Part shown: in pieces, positions 14,864 through 21,302 of the stretch
Numbering within the stretch: position 1 is the stretch's first letter
How the letters are laid out: the number at the start of each line of letters is the position of its first letter
Assembly (NCBI GenBank): GCA_045593825.1
Contig: JAZNXI010000037.1
Coordinates: 1-33,631, forward strand
Source: SIG299 sp045593825
GTDB taxonomy: Bacteria > Bacillota > Clostridia > Lachnospirales > Lachnospiraceae
Direction of reading: 5' to 3'
Length of the DNA: 33,631 nucleotides
Made by a program: the position numbers and the translations under genes
Notes under the pieces: generated by a model
The model's database searches: none
What the model saw: the letters and a program-made list of their open reading frames with translations, nothing else
Told to the model about the DNA's origin: nothing

Positions 14864-14976
14864 GATTAGTCCTGCTCCACCGACCAAAGCGAACAAGACT
14901 AATCAACTAACGGCAGGCATAAGCCCACACAAAATATTTTATCATTGTGTCGGACTTCCTGCAATAATAATTTTTT
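14864..14976 (+). promoter_or_regulatory. Attenuator-like leader with competing stems
   Basis: GATTAGTC (14864-14871) faces GACTAATC (14897-14904). GCAGG (14913-14917) can pair either with CCTGC at 14871-14875 or with CCTGC at 14958-14962. The second option encloses a further stem, ACACAA (14927-14932) with TTGTGT (14945-14950), and is followed by a T run at 14971-14976. This looks like a terminator with an alternative fold, ahead of three small genes and the integrase. Confidence 0.45.
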
Positions 14977-14989
14977 GGAGGTTATACCA

Positions 14990-15217
14990 ATGCAAAAGAA
15001 GAAAACAATTTACAAAGAAGAACACAAGAAATTAATTGATTTGGTTACATGGTTGCCTTTTGGCTATAATGCAGAATATTTTTACGCATTCATGCTTTGT
15101 ATGCTTAAAAGAACCACAAATGCAGAAATTTTTGAATTATATCCTGATAATGTAAAACAGCAGATTTTGCAGGACTTAGAGGCGTTAGAGCGAAAGGCGG
15201 TGCATTCTAATGGTTGA
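14990..15217 (+). CDS. Small protein of unknown function (first of three overlapping genes)
   Basis: 75 residues from ATG 14990, chosen for the TGGAGGT site at 14976-14982 (an upstream in-frame start would lie inside the hairpin). The sequence has a basic N-terminus (MQKKKTIYKEEHKKL), an aromatic centre (FGYNAEYFYAFMLCML) and a charged helical end. It overlaps the next gene by 8 bases. No family recognised. The hydrophobic centre is too short and mixed for a clear membrane helix. Confidence 0.65.
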   Translation: MQKKKTIYKEEHKKLIDLVTWLPFGYNAEYFYAFMLCMLKRTTNAEIFELYPDNVKQQILQDLEALERKAVHSNG

Positions 15218-15494
15218 ATTAACAAAGTTTGAAAGCAAATTGATTGATGATATGGAAGCAGTATATAACGAGGCAGTGAAGGGTGTTTCCTTGCTTAGAA
15301 TGTTTATTAGTCACTATGATTTTGATATGCGAGAAGCATCTAAAGAAACTTTAAACCATATTCAGGGCAACTGGGAAACTGCCGGGCAAGCATTGTACGC
15401 TATTACAGATTATTTTGAATCTATTGAAGATAAACTCGAAAAGGTTCTGCATGCGGATTTATCTGCTTTAAAGTCGGAGGAATGCCATGAGTAA
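15210..15494 (+). CDS. Small acidic helical protein (second of three overlapping genes)
   Basis: 94 residues, acidic, predicted all-helical (ESKLIDDMEAVYNEAVKGVS; YAITDYFESIEDKLEKVL). Its ATG lies 8 bases inside the preceding gene and its end overlaps the following gene by 8 bases (ATGAGTAA), so the three are translated as a coupled unit. No family recognised; may be a regulatory or accessory protein of the element. No base-specific binding motif seen. Confidence 0.65.
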   Translation: MVELTKFESKLIDDMEAVYNEAVKGVSLLRMFISHYDFDMREASKETLNHIQGNWETAGQALYAITDYFESIEDKLEKVLHADLSALKSEECHE

Positions 15495-15618
15495 AGAAGA
15501 ACTTCGCAAGGAAGCGGCAGAAATGCTTGAGCAGATAGAGGATGAAAGAACATTGATTCTTTTACATAGTTTCATTAAGTCCGGATATTTAGAGGACAAA
15601 GCAGGAAAGCAGAAATAA
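15487..15618 (+). CDS. 43-residue helical protein (third of three overlapping genes)
   Basis: A short gene of 43 codons: MSKEELRKEAAEMLEQIEDE followed by RTLILLHSFIKSGYLEDKAGKQK. It begins in the ATGAGTAA overlap with the preceding stop, behind a CGGAGG site at 15476-15481 within that gene. The coupled start, good ribosome binding site and amphipathic helices support a real gene. Function unknown; similar tiny helical proteins next to integrases occur in many Firmicutes elements, without a role assigned. Confidence 0.6.
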   Translation: MSKEELRKEAAEMLEQIEDERTLILLHSFIKSGYLEDKAGKQK

Positions 15619-15619
15619 A

Positions 15620-15677
15620 CCGATTTTAAATCGGAAAACCTAAGGGGTGTCTACAATGCAGATGCCCCTGCATTGTA
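15620..15677 (+). promoter_or_regulatory. Dyad and mutually exclusive hairpins before the integrase gene
   Basis: CCGATTT (15620-15626) faces AAATCGG (15628-15634), a tight dyad. Then TACAATGCAG (15652-15661) faces CTGCATTGTA (15668-15677), a perfect 10-bp stem with a 6-nt loop. AGGGG (15643-15647) can instead pair with CCCCT (15665-15669), which would break it. The structure ends two bases before the integrase Shine-Dalgarno sequence. Confidence 0.55.
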
Positions 15678-15693
15678 TAGAAAGGGCTATGTT

Positions 15694-16875
15694 ATGGCAA
15701 ATAAAAAAAGAAAGGACAGTTTTGGAAATAAATTAAACGAGGGCGAATATCAACGGAAAGACGGTAGATATTATGCTAAATATACTAATTCAAAAGGTAA
15801 AGTTTCCTATATATGTGCAAGATGTTTAGAAGATTTACGAGAGCAAGAAAAACGGTTTCAAATTGATGATTTTGAGGGAATTGATACTTCTGCCGGAAAA
15901 ATAACCTTGAACCGCTTATTTGAAATGAATATGAAGTTGAATATAGGCATTAAGCCTACAACAAAAGCAAACTATATTAGTATGTGGAAAAACAATGTAG
16001 AAACTTCTGCAATCGGAAATAAGGAAGTTGCAAAAATAAAGAAGTCGCAAATTAAAGATTTTTACACGGATTGCAATGCAAAAGGTTTGAAACGGAATAC
16101 CATTAAATTATTGCATAATTTGATATTTTCATCGTTAGAAATAGCGGTGGACGATGATATAATTAGAAAGAATCCCGCTAAAGATTGCATGAAAGATTTT
16201 AAAGCAGATGCAGAGGAAAAGAAACCTTTGAGTGAAGCAGAAGTGCAGAAGCTGATTAGTTTTTGTAATAACTCCTGCTATAATTTACATACTCCATTTA
16301 TAACTATAGCAATCGGAACTTGTATGCGGTGTGGCGAACTTACTGGTTTACGGTGGGCAGATGTGGATATGAAGAAAAGGACAATAAATGTAAATCATCA
16401 GTTGGTTTATAAGAACCTTGGAAATGGCTGTGAGTTCCATATAAGCACACCAAAGACAGAAGCAGGAGTTAGAACAATTCCAATGACAGAGAGCGTTTAT
16501 AGGGCATTTGTGAGTGTTAAAAAGCAAAATTTATTATTGGGCAGAAGATGCAGTGCAGAAGTTGACGGTTATACTGATTTTGTTTTTCTCTCCGGCAATG
16601 GGCAACCACTGGCAACAAATGCAGTGAACAGCTTTCTTTCTAATATTGAGAAAGCGTACAACAAGGCAAATGAAGAAGCACTTCCGCATTTGTCGGCTCA
16701 TGTTCTCCGGCATACAGGCTGTACCTTATTAGCAAGCAAGGGTATGGACGTGAAAGCCCTGCAAGATATTATGGGGCATAGTGATGCACAAATTACTATG
16801 AATGTGTATAATCATTGCAGTACAGAACGTACTGAAAAGGAAATGCAGAGAATAGAAAGAATAGTAAATTTCTAA
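15694..16875 (+). CDS. int: Tyrosine recombinase integrase (Tn916/phage type)
   Basis: 393 residues from ATG 15694 (AGAAAGGG site at 15679-15687). The N-terminus (residues about 15-65, EGEYQRKDGRYYAKYTNSKG) resembles the arm-binding domain of Tn916-type integrases, followed by a SAM-like core-binding domain (about 75-170) and the catalytic domain. Catalytic residues are visible: R212 in CMRCGELTGLRW, H336 and R339 in SAHVLRHTG, H362 in IMGHSD and nucleophile Y372 in NVYNH. It catalyses insertion between the element circle and the 34-bp site at the clpB promoter, and excision with the Xis-like protein. It is the last gene before attR, followed by a strong terminator. Confidence 0.95.
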   Translation: MANKKRKDSFGNKLNEGEYQRKDGRYYAKYTNSKGKVSYICARCLEDLREQEKRFQIDDFEGIDTSAGKITLNRLFEMNMKLNIGIKPTTKANYISMWKNNVETSAIGNKEVAKIKKSQIKDFYTDCNAKGLKRNTIKLLHNLIFSSLEIAVDDDIIRKNPAKDCMKDFKADAEEKKPLSEAEVQKLISFCNNSCYNLHTPFITIAIGTCMRCGELTGLRWADVDMKKRTINVNHQLVYKNLGNGCEFHISTPKTEAGVRTIPMTESVYRAFVSVKKQNLLLGRRCSAEVDGYTDFVFLSGNGQPLATNAVNSFLSNIEKAYNKANEEALPHLSAHVLRHTGCTLLASKGMDVKALQDIMGHSDAQITMNVYNHCSTERTEKEMQRIERIVNF

Positions 16876-16878
16876 AGA

Positions 16879-16914
16879 AATACCACTGTCTGACTAATTG
16901 GACGGTGGTATTTT
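16879..16914 (+). terminator. Integrase terminator
   Basis: A 12-bp stem (16879-16890 with 16901-16912, one G-T pair), 10-nt loop, and T's at 16911-16914. It insulates clpB from element transcription. Confidence 0.85.
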
Positions 16915-16996
16915 AGCCAAATTATTAGCCAAAGGGCATTTTTAGAGTATTGTTATAAATTGCAAAGTCCTACAAACCGCATAAACAAAGGGCTTG
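16913..16996 (+). repeat. Right-end repeated sites, likely integrase arm sites
   Basis: TTAGCCAAA motifs start at 16913 and 16925 (12-bp step), and CGCATAAACAAAGGGCTTG lies at 16978-16996, 14 bases before attR. Both classes recur in the same orientation at the left end (9034/9045 and 8959-8977). No gene lies between 16876 and 17172. Confidence 0.55.
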
Positions 16997-17010
16997 AAGA
17001 TTAAGATTTA

Positions 17011-17044
17011 ATTAAAGTCTGACAATTTTAGCACTCACCTCTTG
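17011..17044 (+). repeat. attR: right copy of 34-bp direct repeat
   Basis: Identical to 8880-8913. It supplies the left CIRCE arm (17028-17036) and the TTG of the clpB -35 box (17042-17044). The chromosomal target is thus the clpB control region rather than a tRNA gene. Confidence 0.9.
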
Positions 17045-17054
17045 ACAGTGCTAA
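17028..17054 (+). promoter_or_regulatory. CIRCE operator (HrcA site) of clpB
   Basis: TTAGCACTC at 17028-17036, a 9-bp spacer, and CAGTGCTAA at 17046-17054. Only one base differs from the consensus TTAGCACTC-N9-GAGTGCTAA. It overlaps the -35 box, so HrcA binding would block polymerase; heat stress would relieve it. Confidence 0.9.
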
Positions 17055-17070
17055 CAAAAGATGATATAAC
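17042..17070 (+). promoter_or_regulatory. Sigma-A promoter of clpB
   Basis: A perfect -35 TTGACA (17042-17047), 17-bp spacer, and -10 TATAAC (17065-17070). The start of transcription should fall near 17077, giving a leader of about 95 bases to the clpB ATG. Confidence 0.9.
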
Positions 17071-17172
17071 GTCATTGAACAATTCATTTTATATTTTTTG
17101 TATCCGTGTTTGCCTGACTCATACTCTCAATGGCGCTAATATGAAATAAGAAATTTTAAAGGAGGAATGTCT

Positions 17173-19758
17173 ATGAACATCAGTAAATTTACCCAGAAAT
17201 CGCTACAGGCAGTGCAGGACTGCGAGAAACTGGCATATGACTTCGGACATCAGGAGCTTGTGCCGGAACATTTGCTTTACAGCCTCCTTACCATGGAGGA
17301 CAGCTTAATTGCTAAACTATTTGAGAAAATGGAAATTCAGCCGGAAGTGTTTTTAGCACAGCTGAATGGATTATTAAACAAAAGACCGAAGGTGTCCGGC
17401 GGGCAGGTATATGTCGGCAATGATTTAAACAAGGTACTCATTTACGCTGAGGATGAGGCAAAGCACATGGGCGACTCCTATGTGTCTGTGGAGCATTTAT
17501 TCTTGAGCTTACTTAAGAACAGCGGCAGGGATTTAAAGGAATTGTTTAAGAATTTCCGTATCGACAAGGAACGTTTTCTTAAGGTGCTCGCGGAGGTACG
17601 TGGCAACCAGAAGGTTACTACCGACAACCCGGAAGCAACCTATGATACCTTAGAAAAATACGGTTATGACCTGGTGGAGCGTGCCAGAGCACAGAAGTTA
17701 GATCCTGTTATCGGCCGTGATTCTGAAATCAGAAACGTGATTCGTATTCTGTCCAGAAAAACAAAGAACAATCCGGTGTTAATCGGTGAGCCCGGCGTTG
17801 GTAAAACCGCCGTGGTGGAAGGTCTTGCCCAGCGTATTGTGGCCGGAGACGTGCCGGAAGGCTTAAAGGATAAAACCTTGTTCGCCCTGGATATGGGCGC
17901 TCTGGTTGCCGGTGCCAAGTACCGCGGCGAGTTTGAGGAACGTTTAAAGGCGGTATTGGAAGAAGTAAAAAAGAGCGAAGGAAAAATTATTCTTTTCATT
18001 GATGAGCTGCATACCATTGTGGGTGCCGGAAAAACCGAGGGCTCCATGGATGCCGGCAATATGTTAAAGCCGATGCTGGCCCGCGGTGAGCTGCATTGTA
18101 TCGGTGCAACAACCTTAAATGAGTATCGTATGTATGTGGAAAAGGATGCGGCCTTAGAGCGTCGTTTCCAGCCGGTGCATGTGGACGAACCGACGGTGGA
18201 GGATACTATCTCCATTCTGCGTGGTTTGAAAGAGCGCTACGAGGTTTATCACGGCGTAAAAATCAACGACGGTGCCCTGGTATCTGCGGCAACACTGTCT
18301 AACCGCTACATTTCCGACAGATTCCTGCCGGATAAAGCCATTGACCTGGTGGATGAAGCCTGCGCCTTAATTAAAACAGAGCTTGATTCTATGCCAACGG
18401 AACTGGACGATGTGAAGCGCCGTATTATGCAAATGGAAATTGAAGAGGCTGCTTTAAAGAAAGAGGACGACCGCTTAAGCAAGGAGCGTCTTTCCAACCT
18501 GCAGAAGGAGCTGGCAGAGCTGCGGGAAGAATTTGCGGGCCAGAAGGCCAAGTGGGACAACGAGAAAGCATCCGTAGAACGCGTTCAGCGTCTCAGAGAG
18601 CAGTTGGAAGACATCAATGCGGAAATTGCTATGGCAGAGCGCAATTACGACCTAAATAAGGCGGCTGAGTTAAAATACGGCAAGCTGCCGGAGGTAAAGA
18701 AGCAGTTGGAGGACGAAGAAGCAAAGGTGGCAGCAGAAGGTCATACTCTGGTTCACGAAAACGTGGATGAGGAAGAAATCACAAAGATTGTCTCCCGCTG
18801 GACCGGCATCCCGATTGCAAAGCTTACCGAAAGTGAAAGAAACAAGACTTTGCATCTGGACGCAGAGCTTCATAAAAGAGTTATCGGTCAGGATGAAGCG
18901 GTGGAAAAGGTGGCAGACGCCATCCTTCGTTCCAAGGCAGGCATCAAAGACCCGACCAAGCCAATCGGTTCCTTCTTATTCCTGGGTCCGACAGGCGTCG
19001 GCAAAACCGAGCTTGCAAAATCCCTGGCGGAGGCTCTGTTCGATAACGAGCAGAATATGGTCCGCATCGACATGAGCGAGTATATGGAGAAGTACTCTGT
19101 ATCCAGACTTATCGGAGCGCCTCCTGGATATGTGGGCTACGAAGAGGGCGGCCAGCTCACCGAAGCAGTGCGCAGAAAGCCTTACTCCGTGGTGCTCTTT
19201 GATGAAATCGAAAAGGCCCATCCTGATGTGTTCAACGTGATGCTGCAGATTTTAGACGATGGCCGTGTTACCGATTCCCAGGGAAGAACCGTGGACTTTA
19301 AGAATACCATTCTCATCATGACCTCCAACATCGGTTCCCACTATCTGCTGGACGGTGCCAAGGAAGATGGTAGCATCGACGAAGCAAATGTGCAGATGGT
19401 AATGAACGAGCTTCGCGGTCACTTCCGTCCGGAATTTTTAAACCGCTTGGATGAAATAATTACCTTTAGCCCATTAACAAAATCCAATGTTTGTGGTATC
19501 ATGGAGTTGTTGATTTCCGATTTGAACAAGCGCCTGGCAGACAGGGAAATTTCCATCCGCATGACAGAGGAAGCAAAGGAATTTGCCATTGCCCAGAGTT
19601 ACGATGCGGCATATGGTGCAAGACCGCTGAAGCGATACCTTCAGAAAACTGTGGAAACCATGAGTGCCCGCCTTATTTTATCCGACGCGGTGGCACCGGG
19701 ACAGACCATTGTGCTTGACGTGGAAAACGGAAATTTACCCGCCCGTGTCGAGGCGTAA
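17173..19758 (+). CDS. clpB: ClpB disaggregase (AAA+ chaperone)
   Basis: 861 residues. ClpB works with the DnaK system to pull proteins out of aggregates in the cytoplasm, driven by two AAA+ rings. Clp_N repeats cover about residues 1-145; Walker A1 GEPGVGKT is at 205-212 with Walker B IILFIDELHT; a long coiled-coil middle domain (about 400-525, rich in Glu/Lys/Arg) marks ClpB rather than ClpC or ClpA; Walker A2 GPTGVGKT is at 605-612 with VVLFDEIEKAH. There is no ClpP-binding loop visible. ATG 17173 is preferred to ATG 17167 because the GGAGG at 17161-17165 is seven bases upstream. Control is by CIRCE/HrcA at a promoter that borders an inserted element. Confidence 0.97.
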   Translation: MNISKFTQKSLQAVQDCEKLAYDFGHQELVPEHLLYSLLTMEDSLIAKLFEKMEIQPEVFLAQLNGLLNKRPKVSGGQVYVGNDLNKVLIYAEDEAKHMGDSYVSVEHLFLSLLKNSGRDLKELFKNFRIDKERFLKVLAEVRGNQKVTTDNPEATYDTLEKYGYDLVERARAQKLDPVIGRDSEIRNVIRILSRKTKNNPVLIGEPGVGKTAVVEGLAQRIVAGDVPEGLKDKTLFALDMGALVAGAKYRGEFEERLKAVLEEVKKSEGKIILFIDELHTIVGAGKTEGSMDAGNMLKPMLARGELHCIGATTLNEYRMYVEKDAALERRFQPVHVDEPTVEDTISILRGLKERYEVYHGVKINDGALVSAATLSNRYISDRFLPDKAIDLVDEACALIKTELDSMPTELDDVKRRIMQMEIEEAALKKEDDRLSKERLSNLQKELAELREEFAGQKAKWDNEKASVERVQRLREQLEDINAEIAMAERNYDLNKAAELKYGKLPEVKKQLEDEEAKVAAEGHTLVHENVDEEEITKIVSRWTGIPIAKLTESERNKTLHLDAELHKRVIGQDEAVEKVADAILRSKAGIKDPTKPIGSFLFLGPTGVGKTELAKSLAEALFDNEQNMVRIDMSEYMEKYSVSRLIGAPPGYVGYEEGGQLTEAVRRKPYSVVLFDEIEKAHPDVFNVMLQILDDGRVTDSQGRTVDFKNTILIMTSNIGSHYLLDGAKEDGSIDEANVQMVMNELRGHFRPEFLNRLDEIITFSPLTKSNVCGIMELLISDLNKRLADREISIRMTEEAKEFAIAQSYDAAYGARPLKRYLQKTVETMSARLILSDAVAPGQTIVLDVENGNLPARVEA

Positions 19759-19810
19759 TGTAACTTCAGATTCTACTGCTAAATTGCAGTAAAACAGAAT
19801 ATGAAAACAG

Positions 19811-19846
19811 CAACGGCAGAAAGTAGTTTTCTGCCGTTGAATTTTT
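19811..19846 (+). terminator. clpB terminator
   Basis: A 12-bp perfect stem (19811-19822 with 19828-19839), 5-nt loop, and T run at 19842-19846. Confidence 0.9.
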
Positions 19847-19865
19847 AAAGTGAGGGAAAATCCTC

Positions 19866-19903
19866 TGCCCGCATAAGCGGGCGGGCATTTTGCTTCGCAA
19901 AAC
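19866..19903 (+). promoter_or_regulatory. GC-rich hairpins in the tldD leader
   Basis: GCCCGC (19867-19872) pairs with GCGGGC at 19877-19882, or TGCCCGC (19866-19872) with GCGGGCA at 19881-19887. A second small hairpin, TTTTGC-TTC-GCAAAA, follows directly at about 19888-19902, just ahead of the AAAGGAGG site. Role unknown; could modulate translation. Confidence 0.4.
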
Positions 19904-19918
19904 AAAGGAGGATTAAAA

Positions 19919-21301
19919 ATGTTACCACAAAGCTTGGTAAAAGAAGCACTGGGAATTGCTTTATCCACCGGTGCGGATTATGCAGAAGTGTTCGCAGAAC
20001 ACACCAACCAGAAGGCCATTCAGATGGTTTCCGCAAAGGTTGACAAAATTGAGGATGCGGTAATCGCCGGTGTAGGTATCCGTGTATTCCAGGGAACCCG
20101 TTGTGTTTCCGGCTCTACTTCTTCTTTAGAGAGAGGTGCTATCCTTGCCTGTGCAAGACGTGTGGCTGATGCTCTCGGAACAGGCAGTGCGGCAATTGCA
20201 AATGTAGTACTTAGAGAGCGTCGTTTTGGCGACATTCATCCGGTAAAGATTGTGCCGGTATCCGTAGAAAATGCCTACAAGGTAGATTTCTTAAAGGAAG
20301 CATGCCTGGCAGCAAAGGATTATCATCAGGATATTTCCCAGGTGACCGGTTCTTTCCTTGATGTAGACCATAATATTTTAGTTGCCAACAGCGAAGGCTT
20401 GTTTGCAGAAGACCGCCAGATTCGTACCAGAATCGCAGTCAGTGCCATTGCAAGCAAGAACGGCGAAAACCAGACCGGAAGCTGCTCCCCTGGTGCAAGA
20501 GTTGGCATGGAACTGTTTGATTTATTCCCGCCAAAGGAAGTTGGTTTAGAGGCGGCAAGACAGGCCATCACTATGATTAACGCAGGCTACATAGACGCAG
20601 GCGTTATGCCGGTTGCCATTGAAAATGCCTTCGGCGGTGTTATTTTCCACGAAGCTTGCGGACATGCCTTAGAGGCTTCCTGTGTGGCTCTCGGTCAGTC
20701 TGTATTTGCAGGTAAATTGGGTCAGCAGATTGCAAATGAAAAGGTTACCGCCATCGATGACGGTTCTATTCCAAATGCATGGGGCTCCATTAATATCGAT
20801 GATGAAGGTACACCGGGCCGCAAGAATGTACTCATTGAAAACGGTGTCTTAAAGTCCTACATGGTAGATAAATTAAACGGCAGACGTATGGGCATGGCTC
20901 CTACCGGAAACTCCCGTCGTCAGAGCTACGCTTACGAGCCAACCTCCCGTATGACAAATACCTTTATTGCAGCAGGTAATGACGAAGATAAGGACATCAT
21001 CGCTTCCATCGAAAACGGTCTTTACGCAAAGAAGATGGGCGGCGGTTCCGTAAATCCGTTAACCGGTCAGTTCAACTTCTCCGTTGCGGAAGGCTATATC
21101 ATCAAGAATGGTGAAATTAAAGAAGCGGTACGTGGTGCCAGCCTGATTGGTAAGGGCTCCGATATTCTGATGAACATTGACATGGTAGGCAAGAACTTAG
21201 AGCGCGGACAGGGTATGTGCGGAGCTTCCTCCGGCAGCATCCCAACCGACGTTGGCCAGCCGCTTATCCGTGTATCATCCATTACAGTAGGAGGTCGCTA
21301 A
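19919..21301 (+). CDS. tldD: TldD metalloprotease subunit
   Basis: 460 residues. TldD and TldE form a heteromeric zinc protease that degrades unfolded peptides from the N-terminus and matures some peptide products (microcin B17, PQQ-like and other modified peptides) and toxin-antitoxin components. The zinc motif HExxxH is present as H244-E245-A-C-G-H249 (FHEACGHALEA), with the conserved glycine-rich C-terminal region (GKGSDILMNIDMVG, MCGASSGSIPTDVGQP) that completes metal binding. Full family length. Start has an AAAGGAGGATT site. The tldE gene follows with one base between stop and start. Confidence 0.92.
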   Translation: MLPQSLVKEALGIALSTGADYAEVFAEHTNQKAIQMVSAKVDKIEDAVIAGVGIRVFQGTRCVSGSTSSLERGAILACARRVADALGTGSAAIANVVLRERRFGDIHPVKIVPVSVENAYKVDFLKEACLAAKDYHQDISQVTGSFLDVDHNILVANSEGLFAEDRQIRTRIAVSAIASKNGENQTGSCSPGARVGMELFDLFPPKEVGLEAARQAITMINAGYIDAGVMPVAIENAFGGVIFHEACGHALEASCVALGQSVFAGKLGQQIANEKVTAIDDGSIPNAWGSINIDDEGTPGRKNVLIENGVLKSYMVDKLNGRRMGMAPTGNSRRQSYAYEPTSRMTNTFIAAGNDEDKDIIASIENGLYAKKMGGGSVNPLTGQFNFSVAEGYIIKNGEIKEAVRGASLIGKGSDILMNIDMVGKNLERGQGMCGASSGSIPTDVGQPLIRVSSITVGGR

Positions 21302-21302
21302 T

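Larger units (their letters stand above)
8880..17044 (+). mobile_element. 8.1-kb integrative element inserted at the clpB promoter/CIRCE site
   Basis: The element is bounded by a perfect 34-bp direct repeat (8880-8913 and 17011-17044); one unit, counting one copy of the repeat, is 8131 bp. Inside are a tyrosine integrase next to the right end, a divergent XRE repressor and excisionase-like gene near the left end, a replication-protein-like gene with repeated dyads, an HNH protein, a small-terminase-like protein, a sigma factor and several unknown small genes. The interior is visibly richer in A+T than the flanks. There is no relaxase, coupling protein, capsid, portal or tail gene, so it is neither a self-transmissible conjugative element nor a complete prophage. 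A phage satellite or integrative replicon fits best; that is inference. Confidence 0.9.

Noticed and set aside
14683..15217. Toxin-antitoxin pair (ribbon-helix-helix plus next small gene)
   Set aside because: The next gene is 130 bases away behind a structured leader and shows no toxin motif (no RelE/ParE/PIN/MazF pattern).
16876..17010. tRNA gene as integration target
   Set aside because: No cloverleaf or tRNA 3' end matches the 34-bp repeat; the target is the clpB promoter/CIRCE region.
8880..17044. Prophage or conjugative transposon
   Set aside because: No capsid, tail, portal, large terminase, relaxase or type IV secretion gene can be read; only integrase, control and unknown genes.
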